DNA from: an uncultured Pseudomonas sp.
GTDB taxonomy: Bacteria > Pseudomonadota > Gammaproteobacteria > Pseudomonadales > Pseudomonadaceae
Reading direction: 5' to 3'
NCBI RefSeq assembly: GCF_913774235.1
Contig: NZ_CAJYDW010000013.1
Span: 104,367-168,366 of the forward strand
Length of the DNA: 64,000 nucleotides
The position numbers were made by a program, and so were the translations under genes. Numbering within the stretch: the first letter of the stretch is position 1; every line of letters starts with the position of its first letter. Shown here in pieces: positions 7,597 through 15,827 of the stretch. The notes beneath the pieces are model-generated. The model did not search any database and was not told where the DNA came from. It saw only the letters and a list, made by a program, of their open reading frames with translations.

Positions 7597-10381
7597 TCAC
7601 CCGTGTCAGCGGAAGTTTGAACGTCCAGAGTCCGGCCGTTCCCGGCTGACCCCTGTAGCGTTCGCGGCCGACCCGAACCTCGCAGGCCGAGGTTGCCCGG
7701 ACGGTCATCTCCAGGGGAAACTGGCCGGCGAAGGCGAAGCGGATGCGCGTCGGCGAGAGGTACTCCCACTGCTGCAGCGGAATGTTGGCTTCTTCGAGGG
7801 CGGGCGTGGTGTCGCGGCTGTCGCGCAGCACCAGCCGGGCCTGATCGCCGGCCAGGTGGACGTAGCGGCCCTGAGGCAGGTCGCGCACGCCGGCGATACC
7901 CTGGGAGCGCTGCAGGTCCGGCCAGCCCAGGCGTGGGTCCAGGCGCAGGGTGCGCAGGCCATCGAGGGCCTTGATCGTCCAGCTGCCGTCCGCGCGCTGG
8001 GCCAGGCTGGCGGTATAGAAACCTTGCAGGCGCGCCAGGTAGTCGCTCATCCACAGCGACAGCGGCCGCTCCGCGGCCATGCTCTGGTAGATCTCGTCCA
8101 TGGTCTTGAGTGAGGCCTGCTTGGTGGCGGAGTAGAAGTGATAGTAGAGATGCAGGCCGCGCAGCCGCCGCGGATGCTCGGTGCGCTCGAAGGTATAGAG
8201 CAGGTCGCGGAAGCCGTAGTAGGGCCCGCGCCAGAGATTGGTGTAGACGTTCTCGTTGATGATGGGCGCGTAGTACTGCAGACCGCCCGGGGTCGGCCGG
8301 ATGAAGGGATAGAGGCCACTCACCGAGGGCTGCGAGCGGGTGATGTGGGAGTTGCCCCCATTCACGTTCAACAGGCCATTGTCGTAGGCGAGCTTGAGGG
8401 TGGCGGCATCGGGCTGGGCATCGCCGGACCAGAAGATCAGCTTCACCGGTTTCTGCGGGGTGGTCAGCCGCTCGTTGATGTAGCGCGTCGAGCCCACGAC
8501 CTCCCGGGTGAAGTCCACCTTGTCGTAGCCGGGGATCTGCATCATGTAGCCGTACTGGGCTTCGAAGTTCTCGCTCTGTTCGGACACCGCCGGCTGCCAG
8601 AAGAAGGGATGGCTGAAGGTATGGGTGGCGACCTCCACCTTGGGATCGGCGAACAGGCGGCGGGCTATGGGTTCGAGCTGGGCGGTGAGTTCGGGATAGC
8701 GACCCTTGGGACCGACCTCGCCTTCGATGATCGAGGCCGAGGTCAGGAAGGGATGCGGCTGGATGAAGTGCTCCAGCACCATCTGGCCGGCGTAGGGGGC
8801 CCCAGGCACCTCGGCCTTGGAGACGAAGGCATCGCCATCGATGTGCACCGTGGCGATGCGCCGACCGTTCTCGGTGGTTGGATCGGGCACTGGCAGCGGG
8901 GGCAGGTGCAGGGTGCGGGTGGTGAAGGCGAAGGGGTCGATGATCCAGCGATTGGCTTCGGGACCCTCCTCCATCAGGTGCGGACTGAAGGCGAAGCCAC
9001 CCCAGTTGGCCACCCCGACGGGCACATAGTTTTCGCCTTGGCTGGCGAGGGACACCACCGGCGTCGGGCCGTCCGGGAGGACCTGCACGGCGGGCATGCC
9101 ACGGGTACGCAGCTTGGCCGGCGCCTCGAAGTTGCCGGTCAGGCTCGGGTCGAGCACCTTGAAGGTCAAATTCTCCGGCAGCGGCTTGCGGCTGACGCTG
9201 AGACCCAACCGCTTGAGCAGGGCCTGGTTGTCCAGCGGCAGCCCGCCGAGGATCAACAGCGGCATTTTTTCGTCCAGGCGTTGGCCGATCCAGTCACTGA
9301 AGCTGCGCGCGTTGGGCGGCGGCCCGCTGGTCATCCACAGCACCACGCCGGCATAGAGCGCGCTGGGCCAGGCGTCGGGCAGGGGTTTGGACGCATCGAA
9401 GTAATCCAGGCGATAGCCCTGGTATTCCAGCACGCTGCCCAGGAAACGGTGCACCGCCGACTGGCGCAGGGCACCTTCGCGGCCGTCGTAGAGCAGGGCC
9501 AGCCGCCGCGGCTGCAGCTGTACCGAACTGATGCCCAGGGTGTTGAGGTCCGGCGTGGTGATATAGGGCACATAGCCCTCGTCACGCAGTCGCTTGGCCA
9601 GTCGCTCGGCCTCTTCCCGCCGTTCCGGCGGCAGGTATTCGATGGCGATCACCGGGAGGCCGGCGCTCCGGGCGGCGTCAATGCGCGGCTTGAGCCATTC
9701 GCGATCCTGCTCGCTGACCGGTCGGTAGCTCTTCTTGCCGGCATCCCAGCCGGCATAGAGGGATTCCACCGCCATGGCCGCGGCCACGCCGGGCAGCTCC
9801 GGCTGCACCTCGAAGCCGCGGTTGAAGAACAGCTTGAGCGACGGCTGACGGCGATGCAGTTCGGCGAGCAGGCTCTTCAGCGCCAGGCGCTGGGTCTCGC
9901 GTTGGTCCTGAGCTACCAGCTGGAAGCTGTCGAGGGTATCGAGGAAGAGGCCGGTGTAGCCGGCCTTGGCCAGCTCGGCGGCACGCCTGAGCAGATGCTC
10001 GCGCCACACCGGCGACGCCAGGTCCATTACCTGGCTGCCCCAGGCCTTGTTGGCCACCGGACTGGCGCCGGCGCTCAGGCCGGCCTGCGCCAAGGCGGCA
10101 GCATCGCCGGCGAATTCGCCGATAGACAGGTAGGCGAAGGGTTCGGCGCCGGCCTGACGCAGGCTGCGCACGGCGGCGGAATCGGCATGTCCGGGTTCGA
10201 GGACCACCCAGTCGAACTGGGCGAGTTCGGCGATGGGCGGCTTTTCGGCGTACCAGAAGGCGACGCTGGCGGGAGCGGCCAAGGCGGTGCCCATGAAGGA
10301 CAGATAGCCCACCAGCCAGACCGTCAGCTTGTGCCACCAACCGGGGCGGACGTTCGTTCTTGTTGCCTTACCTGACGCCAC
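7571..10381 (-). CDS. pelA: PelA, periplasmic Pel deacetylase and glycoside hydrolase
   Basis: The product has 936 residues, near the 948 of the known protein. The signal peptide ends near GTALAA (residue 36). The hydrolase domain (about 37-290) shows GLFLDTLD (D148) and AVESLY (E206), the latter matching the catalytic glutamate position of GH166. The CE4-like deacetylase domain carries HIDGD (513-517, with D515 and D517) and THTFSH (H587, H591), the metal-site pattern. PelA partly deacetylates Pel in the periplasm and can cleave it. The start is GTG 10381, supported by AAGGA six bases upstream. It is the first gene of the operon. Confidence 0.95.
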   Translation of the reverse strand: MASGKATRTNVRPGWWHKLTVWLVGYLSFMGTALAAPASVAFWYAEKPPIAELAQFDWVVLEPGHADSAAVRSLRQAGAEPFAYLSIGEFAGDAAALAQAGLSAGASPVANKAWGSQVMDLASPVWREHLLRRAAELAKAGYTGLFLDTLDSFQLVAQDQRETQRLALKSLLAELHRRQPSLKLFFNRGFEVQPELPGVAAAMAVESLYAGWDAGKKSYRPVSEQDREWLKPRIDAARSAGLPVIAIEYLPPERREEAERLAKRLRDEGYVPYITTPDLNTLGISSVQLQPRRLALLYDGREGALRQSAVHRFLGSVLEYQGYRLDYFDASKPLPDAWPSALYAGVVLWMTSGPPPNARSFSDWIGQRLDEKMPLLILGGLPLDNQALLKRLGLSVSRKPLPENLTFKVLDPSLTGNFEAPAKLRTRGMPAVQVLPDGPTPVVSLASQGENYVPVGVANWGGFAFSPHLMEEGPEANRWIIDPFAFTTRTLHLPPLPVPDPTTENGRRIATVHIDGDAFVSKAEVPGAPYAGQMVLEHFIQPHPFLTSASIIEGEVGPKGRYPELTAQLEPIARRLFADPKVEVATHTFSHPFFWQPAVSEQSENFEAQYGYMMQIPGYDKVDFTREVVGSTRYINERLTTPQKPVKLIFWSGDAQPDAATLKLAYDNGLLNVNGGNSHITRSQPSVSGLYPFIRPTPGGLQYYAPIINENVYTNLWRGPYYGFRDLLYTFERTEHPRRLRGLHLYYHFYSATKQASLKTMDEIYQSMAAERPLSLWMSDYLARLQGFYTASLAQRADGSWTIKALDGLRTLRLDPRLGWPDLQRSQGIAGVRDLPQGRYVHLAGDQARLVLRDSRDTTPALEEANIPLQQWEYLSPTRIRFAFAGQFPLEMTVRATSACEVRVGRERYRGQPGTAGLWTFKLPLTRVSDGEIVCG

Positions 10382-10670
10382 ACCCTGTCCTTACCCGTAA
10401 CCAGCCTTGGTATCAGGTTAGCTACATTACGCAAAAACGTGACGAAAAACTGTCGGCGTCAAGCTGAGCGGCAACAATAAGGGGATCAATAGGTTATCGA
10501 AACGAGCAGTGGTCTGCCGGAGAAGTCGTCTGGCTGGCGGCTTTCAGGGGGCGGGCGGGGAGGCCGCGGTCGCGAGAGCGACACGAGAGCGACGGGAGGA
10601 CGGGGAGGGGTAAGTCAGAGGAATGGCCGTCATGCACGGTCGTGACCGGCATGACGGCAAGCGAGCGCTG
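10382..10670. promoter_or_regulatory. Upstream region of the pel operon and 3' flank of the export gene
   Basis: These 289 bases hold no convincing gene. The part just before pelA (10,390-10,500) is markedly AT-richer than its surroundings, as expected for the pel promoter. I could not place a confident -35/-10 pair or a FleQ box. The middle part (10,560-10,610) is G-rich on the plus strand and holds a 10-base unit, CGAGAGCGAC, repeated at 10573-10582 and 10584-10593. The last part holds the hairpin that follows the export gene of cluster 1. Regulation by FleQ and c-di-GMP is known for pel promoters but is not shown here. Confidence 0.45.
10626..10658 (-). terminator. Hairpin after the Wza-like gene
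   Basis: Arms GCCGTCATGC and GCATGACGGC (10 bases, perfect) enclose an inner 5-bp stem CGGTC/GACCG with one bulged base. It begins 12 bases after the stop of the export gene, at the end of cluster 1 and before pel. No clear run of U follows, so it may stop transcription poorly or act as an RNA-stability element. Confidence 0.55.
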
Positions 10671-11783
10671 TTACTTGAAGCTGCTGTTCAGGTTGGCGCT
10701 GGTGGAGAGGATGTTGGTGGAGCCCAGGAGCTGGCTGACGAAGCGGTTCCAGCGGGTGATGCCGGCCGGGCCGACGAACACCACGTCCTGCGGTTGCAGG
10801 TGGAAGTTCTGCGCCAGCACGTAGGCGGTGGGGTTCTTCGCTGCCAGGTGGAAGACCTGGGCAGTGGCGCCCGGTGCCTTCAGGTCTTCCGGACCGCGGA
10901 TGACGTAGACGGCGTCGGCGTTGGCGGTTTCCTGCTGGATGCCACCGGCCTGGCTCAGGGCCTCCATCAGGTTCAGGTTGGTGATCTTGTAGCTGACCGC
11001 GGCGGGCGAGCGGACTTCACCGACCACATAGACCTTGCGGGCGTCGTTGTAGGGCAGGTGGATGCTGTCACCGTCCTTCAGGTAGATGCCGTACAGCTTG
11101 GAGTCCTTGCGGTTCAGGCTGTCGGTGTCCAGGCGGTATTCCTTGCCGTCGCGTACCAGGGTCACGCCGGTCAGGTCGGCACCGCCGGTGTTGGCCACGC
11201 CGACCTGGCCCAGGGCTTCCACCAGGGTGATGGGCTTGGTGGTCAGCGGGATGGCGTCGCCCTTGTTCACGGCGCCGGAGATGGTGACCTTCTGGCTGCC
11301 GAACTTCAGCACGCTGACGTCGACCTGGGGATTGTCGATGAAGGTGGCCAGACGACGGGAGATGTCGGTACGGATCTCTTCCAGGGTCTTGCCGGCGGCG
11401 CGCACGGTGCCGACGTAGGGGTAGAACAGGGTGCCATCCGGACGCACCAGGCGGCCGTTGGCTTCCAGCTGCTGCTGGGCGCCGGACGGAGCGGTCAGTT
11501 CCGGGTGATCCCAGACGGTGATGTAGAGCAGGTCGCTGGCACCGACGCGGTAGGCCTGGGGCTTGTAGTCCAGCAAAGGCTTGAGGTCGGGCGCCTTGGA
11601 GAGGGAGGCGGCGTCCTGGTTCATCAGCAACGAGCTGGTGATCGGGATCAACTGGACCTTGGTGCCCTGGATGCTGGGATCGCTCTTCAGATCATCCTGA
11701 TCCAGGTACTGACCTGGGGAATAGGCGCAACCCTGAAGGACGATGCCAGACAGCAAGGCCAGAGCGGTAAGTTTGGTTTTCAT
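10671..11783 (-). CDS. Wza-type polysaccharide export lipoprotein
   Basis: The product has 370 residues with a lipoprotein signal whose lipobox LQGC puts the cysteine at residue 19. A polysaccharide export (Poly_export) domain follows at about 70-170 (YRVGASDLLYITVWDHPELT), then SLBB-type repeats (KVTISGAVNKGD, KVYVVGEVRSPA). Such proteins form the outer-membrane channel for Wzy-dependent polysaccharides and work with Wzc. ATG 11783 was chosen for the lipobox and for AAGGA eight bases upstream. It is the last gene of cluster 1 and the only export channel gene seen for either Wzy-like cluster. The promoter-proximal gap contains a small coupled ORF. Confidence 0.9.
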   Translation of the reverse strand: MKTKLTALALLSGIVLQGCAYSPGQYLDQDDLKSDPSIQGTKVQLIPITSSLLMNQDAASLSKAPDLKPLLDYKPQAYRVGASDLLYITVWDHPELTAPSGAQQQLEANGRLVRPDGTLFYPYVGTVRAAGKTLEEIRTDISRRLATFIDNPQVDVSVLKFGSQKVTISGAVNKGDAIPLTTKPITLVEALGQVGVANTGGADLTGVTLVRDGKEYRLDTDSLNRKDSKLYGIYLKDGDSIHLPYNDARKVYVVGEVRSPAAVSYKITNLNLMEALSQAGGIQQETANADAVYVIRGPEDLKAPGATAQVFHLAAKNPTAYVLAQNFHLQPQDVVFVGPAGITRWNRFVSQLLGSTNILSTSANLNSSFK

Positions 11784-11784
11784 G

Positions 11785-12006
11785 TCATTCGTCCTTGATT
11801 GCTGATTGAGTGTGAGCAAGAGGAATAAAACGGTAGGCAGATGCAACGAGCCGGTTGTTCATGGGGTTCCTTCGCAAGACGGGACGGCCCTGATAAGGGG
11901 CCGGGTTCCATGCGGCGAGCATGTCTTGGACGCGAAATGACTCGAGGCCTCTGATGTAGTTGTACGAGCTCTTGAGTCTGCTGGTCTGAGACTGGCCCTT
12001 AGCCAT
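11785..12006 (-). CDS. Possible small protein, 73 residues, coupled to the export gene
   Basis: This is an uncertain ORF in the 282-base gap between the GH5 gene and the export gene. It is basic and polar with no signal peptide or membrane segment, and is rich in Arg, Ser, Asn and Tyr (MAKGQSQTSRLKSSYNYIRG at the start). I recognise no family. Its stop TGA is one base from the ATG of the export gene (TGACATG), so translation would be coupled if it is real, and the export gene's Shine-Dalgarno lies inside it. Against it: no good Shine-Dalgarno of its own, and a GC-rich hairpin near 11,882-11,902 inside it suggests the stretch may instead be a structured leader. Confidence 0.3.
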   Translation of the reverse strand: MAKGQSQTSRLKSSYNYIRGLESFRVQDMLAAWNPAPYQGRPVLRRNPMNNRLVASAYRFIPLAHTQSAIKDE

Positions 12007-12065
12007 CGAGTTCAGCGCGCCTGGCACCGAAAAAGGTGATGCCGTTCGAAAACTGTCATATCTCC

Positions 12066-13127
12066 TTAAAGCGGGCCTATGGCGGTGCATTCGTGCTGCT
12101 GCAGGTGTTTTTCCAGCAGGGCCACCTGCGGCTTCTCGGCGCCGTTCTTCGGCTCGATGGCCAACGGGTAGTCGCCCCAGCCGGGGCCGGCGGCCCAGTA
12201 GCTGCTGGGAATGCACTGCTCGCCCAGGTAGGTCAGCAGATTGTCCATGGCTTCCAGCCACTGCGGGTGTGCAGGTATCCCATATTCGCCAAGGTAGCCG
12301 CGCAAATTGTGCGCCTTCAGCCATTCGACGAAGGGCCGCACGCGCTCCACGCCGATCATGGCGTGCGCGCCTCGCAGGCCAGTGGCGTAGTTGCCGCTGG
12401 AGTCTTCGTCGAAATAGATATGGGCCTCGTAGATCAGGTTGTCCGCCGGATCCTTGATCAACAGGTTGCCGTTGACCTGGGGCCAGCGATGGGCCGCGGC
12501 CCAGCCGTCGCCCTCGACGAAGATCGGTGTCTGCCGGTCCACGGTGCGGATGCTGTCCACCGCCGTCTGCGCGGCCTGGGGCCAGAGTCCCTGGGTGTCG
12601 TGGGGCTCGTTCATGATGTCGTAGCCGTACAGCGCCGGATGCTTCTGGAAGGTGGTCGCCAGGCGTTTCCAGACATCGGCGTAGCTGGCGTAGGGAACCT
12701 GCGGCGAGCCGATCAGCTGGCCGCGATAGCGGGCGTAGTTGTGCAGGTCCAGGATCACCCGCATCTGGTACTTCTGGGCGAAGTCCAGGGTGCGGGTGAG
12801 CAGGGCGATCTGGTCCTGGTCCAACTCGCCGCCGAGTTGCGGCTGTACCCGCTCCCAGAGGAAGGGGAAGCGGATGAAGCGAATGCCCTTGGCCGCGTAG
12901 CGCCGGAAGTAGTCCTCGGTGGGATAGAAGTAGTTGGTCCCTTCCACCCCTGGCAGCACCTGGCCGCCGAAGCCGGCTGCCGACATATTGATACCGATGA
13001 GATCCACCCGGGGGGGCTTCTGCTCTGCCTGAGCCTTTCCATAAAGCGCCGCGGAAAGTAATGCGGTGGCCAGCAGGCCACAACCGATACGACGTTTCAC
13101 TCGTGACACGGACAGCACCTCTACCAT
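12066..13127 (-). CDS. Secreted GH5-family glycanase (cellulase-like)
   Basis: The product has 353 residues, with a signal peptide (basic residues 9-13, hydrophobic core 16-29, likely cleavage after AQA near residue 34). The GH5 TIM barrel shows the acid/base motif MNEPHD (E174) and a likely nucleophile in LGEYGIP (E281); RVILDLHNYARY fits the conserved His/Asn region. Cellulase-type hydrolases cut beta-1,4-glucan-like backbones. Its ATG directly abuts the TGA of the flippase gene, so it is co-expressed with the assembly genes. The likely role is trimming or releasing the cluster 1 polymer in the periplasm or outside; that is inference. Confidence 0.88.
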   Translation of the reverse strand: MVEVLSVSRVKRRIGCGLLATALLSAALYGKAQAEQKPPRVDLIGINMSAAGFGGQVLPGVEGTNYFYPTEDYFRRYAAKGIRFIRFPFLWERVQPQLGGELDQDQIALLTRTLDFAQKYQMRVILDLHNYARYRGQLIGSPQVPYASYADVWKRLATTFQKHPALYGYDIMNEPHDTQGLWPQAAQTAVDSIRTVDRQTPIFVEGDGWAAAHRWPQVNGNLLIKDPADNLIYEAHIYFDEDSSGNYATGLRGAHAMIGVERVRPFVEWLKAHNLRGYLGEYGIPAHPQWLEAMDNLLTYLGEQCIPSSYWAAGPGWGDYPLAIEPKNGAEKPQVALLEKHLQQHECTAIGPL

Positions 13128-14399
13128 TCAAGGGCTCTGTTGATAAACCGGGGTCTGCACCAGGGGCGCGGTGCGGCGGGCGAAGAATTCCAGCGCCAGA
13201 TAGTCCACGGTGACGCGGATCGTCCAGGCGATGGCCGCACCCATGATGGAGAAATGCTGGATGCAGATCACTAGCAGGCCGAGGTAGGGCAGCAGCTCGG
13301 CCAGGTGGATCATCGCCGTGGTCCGCGAATGCCCGCGGGCCTGGATCTTGGCGAAGGGAATCTGCGCCAGGGCGTTGAAGATGAAGCCGACCACCAGGAT
13401 GCGCAGGATCTGCGCGGCATCGCCACCGTATTCCGGGCCCATCCACACGGTCATGATCCAGGGCGCCAGGATCAGGATCGGCAGCACCATCGCCAGGCTG
13501 ATCAGCAACAGGCCCCAGAAGGCCTTGTTGGCCTGGCGCGCCGCATCGGCGCCGCTCTTGCTCAGCAGCGGGAACACCACTCGCGCTACCGCGTTGGGGA
13601 TGATCAGCATCCGCGAGACCGCCTCGGCCGGCGCGGTATAGAAGGACACGCGCTGGGCACCGACCATGTGCGACAGCACGAAACGGTCGAAATAGACCAT
13701 CAGCGGGCTGATGATGTTGCTCACCGTCATCCAGCTGCCGAAGCGGAGCAGCTCCTTGAACACCGCGACCTTGAAGGTACGGATGCCCTCGGGGAAGTCC
13801 TTGTACAGCGGCCAATAGGCCAACGCCATGGATACGACCCGCGCCAGCACCAGGCCGATCACCGTGGCGGAAAAGCTCGGCTCGATCAGCACGGCGATCA
13901 GTGGCGCGATGGCCAGCAGGCTGTTGGAGAAGGTACGCAGGATGTTGAATTCGCCGAAACGCTCGTTGCCTTCCAGATAGGCGAACCAGACCGTCGCCAG
14001 CAGGAAGGGTGGCACGCACAGGCTCAGCCAGCGGAAGCCGGCCACGGCGTTGTCGAAATGTTCGGGCGAGACGTGCAGCAGACTCACCACCTTGCCCGCA
14101 CCGAACCAGAGCAGCAGGGTGGCCAGCACGCTGAGGCCGATCACTGCGCCGGTGGCGGTGCCCATGACCAGACGGTTGAGCGCCTTGTCACCATGGTGCA
14201 TGGCCACGGCGCGGATCACCGCGCGCGACAGGCCGGCATCGAACAGCGTGGCATAGCCGACGATGGCGAAGGCCAGGGTAAAGAGGCCGAACTGCTCGAC
14301 GCCGAGCAGCCGCGACAGCACGCCCATGGTGGGCAGCGCGATGGCACTGGGAATGACGACACCCAGGATGTTCCAGGTGCTGTTTTTGATCATCGACAT
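13128..14399 (-). CDS. Wzx-type flippase of cluster 1
   Basis: The product has 423 residues with about 12 hydrophobic helices. The N-terminus (NSTWNILGVVIPSAIALPTMGVLSRLLGVEQFGLFTLAFAI) is typical of polysaccharide transporter (MATE/MOP) flippases that move undecaprenyl-linked repeat units across the inner membrane. ATG 14399 is preferred; an in-frame ATG at 14393 is an alternative, and the upstream in-frame ATG at 14441 lies within a palindrome. It is followed without a gap by the GH5 gene. Pairing with the polymerase directly upstream supports a Wzx/Wzy pathway. Confidence 0.88.
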   Translation of the reverse strand: MSMIKNSTWNILGVVIPSAIALPTMGVLSRLLGVEQFGLFTLAFAIVGYATLFDAGLSRAVIRAVAMHHGDKALNRLVMGTATGAVIGLSVLATLLLWFGAGKVVSLLHVSPEHFDNAVAGFRWLSLCVPPFLLATVWFAYLEGNERFGEFNILRTFSNSLLAIAPLIAVLIEPSFSATVIGLVLARVVSMALAYWPLYKDFPEGIRTFKVAVFKELLRFGSWMTVSNIISPLMVYFDRFVLSHMVGAQRVSFYTAPAEAVSRMLIIPNAVARVVFPLLSKSGADAARQANKAFWGLLLISLAMVLPILILAPWIMTVWMGPEYGGDAAQILRILVVGFIFNALAQIPFAKIQARGHSRTTAMIHLAELLPYLGLLVICIQHFSIMGAAIAWTIRVTVDYLALEFFARRTAPLVQTPVYQQSP

Positions 14400-14422
14400 C
14401 GTGGTGGTGAAGACTCCTGAGG

Positions 14423-14460
14423 GCGCTCCGGCACGCGTCACTTGACGCGTGCCGGAGCGC
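14423..14460 (-). terminator. Perfect 18-bp inverted repeat between polymerase and flippase genes
   Basis: The arms are GCGCTCCGGCACGCGTCA (14423-14440) and its exact complement (14443-14460) around a 2-base centre. It starts eight bases after the polymerase stop. The RNA hairpin would be extremely stable, but no U run follows. It could be an internal attenuator, an mRNA-processing or stability element, or a protein-binding palindrome. Confidence 0.6.
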
Positions 14461-14468
14461 GCGAGGGA

Positions 14469-15746
14469 TCAGGCCGGGCGAGCCAGAGAGCTGCTCGGAC
14501 GCGGATAGGGACTGCTGACGTAGGTCTCCTGGACCGGAGCGGAGCTGTAGTGGTGCAGCGAGCGCATGGCCTGGATCACCAGCAGGTAGCAGATGGTGGC
14601 CTGGAGGTACTCGAAGAAACCGGCCAGCGGCCAGATCACCAGTTGCGCCAGGGTGGCGGTCACCACGAAACCGGTATCGCGGTGCAGCATCTTCGCCCAG
14701 CGATAGTAGAGGAACAGCGACACCGGAATGATGATGAAGGCCAGGAAGCCGAAGCGGAACAGCGTACCGAACACACCCACGTCGGAAAGGAAGAAGTACT
14801 CGCCGAAGTAGGGGATGAAGCCGTTGTTCCACATCAGCGACAGCGAGCCGCTGGGCAGCCAGTGGTTCTGGCTCAGGTGCGAGAAGATGTAGCCGATGGT
14901 CTGCTCACGCACGCCGTCGGTGGGGCCGTCCTGCACCGACTGGGCATAGAAGTCCAGATTCAGACCCAGCACCTTCATCAGGTCCGGGAAGATGAAGAAG
15001 GGCGACAGCAGCAGCGCGGATACGCAGATCCAGACGATCGACTTGCTCTTCAGGCAGAACACGGTGAACACCAGCGCCAGCACGATCAACTGGCGGGTCT
15101 GGGTGGCGAACACCAGCGTCAGCAGGAACACCATGGCCAGCACGATGTGGACGGTCTTGCTGCGCGCCGAGCCGTCGATGGGCGAGATGCCCTTGTTCCA
15201 GGTCTGGATGCAGTAGAAATAGGCCAGACACAGCGCCGGCGCACCGATGGAGGAACGATCCGGGCGGTCGAAGGAGGACTGCTTGTCGCGCAGATCCGGC
15301 AGGACGCCGAACTTGAACATCCAGGCCAGGGTCGCCGCTACCAGGGCGGTGATGAGCAGGGCCTTCTCGAACTGGGAGGCGCTCATGTTGCGGCCGAGGA
15401 ACATCAGGGTGGCGAAACCGAAGGCGAACAGAATGCGGCGCTCTTCGATCAGGCCGTAGAAGATCGGCTGGCCATAGAAGAGGAAGGAGAAGATCGCCGG
15501 CAGCCCGATGAACACCACCGACGAGTAGACGGCGTAGGTCATCAGGATCTTGAATTCGCGCTGCTGGGTACCGATGCTGGTCAGCAGGTAGAAGAAGGTG
15601 AAGGCCATGCAGATGGCCAGATACAACTCGTTCAGATAGAGGATGCCGACCGGGTTGTGCGGGCTTTCGCCGAACACGTCCAGATGCAGGATCAGCAACG
15701 GGATCAAGAGAACGAAGGAAACGGTACTTTTACTAAGAATGCTCAT
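14469..15746 (-). CDS. Wzy-like O-antigen/EPS polymerase
   Basis: The product has 425 residues and is strongly hydrophobic, with around ten predicted membrane helices. A large loop rich in polar residues lies near 280-330 (YAQSVQDGPTDGVREQTIGY). Layout and position between a flippase and a glycosyltransferase fit the O-antigen ligase/polymerase superfamily, which polymerises lipid-linked repeat units at the periplasmic face. ATG 15746 is chosen; an in-frame ATG four codons upstream (15758) is possible. Primary sequence in this family is poorly conserved, so polymerase rather than ligase is inferred from context. It is the only such gene in the window. Confidence 0.78.
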   Translation of the reverse strand: MSILSKSTVSFVLLIPLLILHLDVFGESPHNPVGILYLNELYLAICMAFTFFYLLTSIGTQQREFKILMTYAVYSSVVFIGLPAIFSFLFYGQPIFYGLIEERRILFAFGFATLMFLGRNMSASQFEKALLITALVAATLAWMFKFGVLPDLRDKQSSFDRPDRSSIGAPALCLAYFYCIQTWNKGISPIDGSARSKTVHIVLAMVFLLTLVFATQTRQLIVLALVFTVFCLKSKSIVWICVSALLLSPFFIFPDLMKVLGLNLDFYAQSVQDGPTDGVREQTIGYIFSHLSQNHWLPSGSLSLMWNNGFIPYFGEYFFLSDVGVFGTLFRFGFLAFIIIPVSLFLYYRWAKMLHRDTGFVVTATLAQLVIWPLAGFFEYLQATICYLLVIQAMRSLHHYSSAPVQETYVSSPYPRPSSSLARPA

Positions 15747-15766
15747 GGCTCTACCCATCCAGACGG

Positions 15767-15793
15767 GACCACCGGACGAGGCGTCCGGTGGTC
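15767..15793 (-). terminator. Perfect 12-bp hairpin upstream of the polymerase gene
   Basis: GACCACCGGACG and CGTCCGGTGGTC pair around a 3-base loop, between the GT26 stop (15828) and the polymerase start (15746). No U run follows on the transcribed strand. It belongs to the series of intergenic hairpins in cluster 1. Confidence 0.55.
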
Positions 15794-15827
15794 ATCTTCC
15801 TTGCTTGGCGTGCTGCAGGGCAGCACC

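Noticed and set aside
11785..14019. 744-codon minus-strand frame spanning the flippase, GH5 and small-ORF region
   Set aside because: Most of it is a shifted shadow of the flippase and GH5 genes, Arg/Gly/Pro-rich. Only its last 73 codons lie outside known genes and are listed separately with low confidence.
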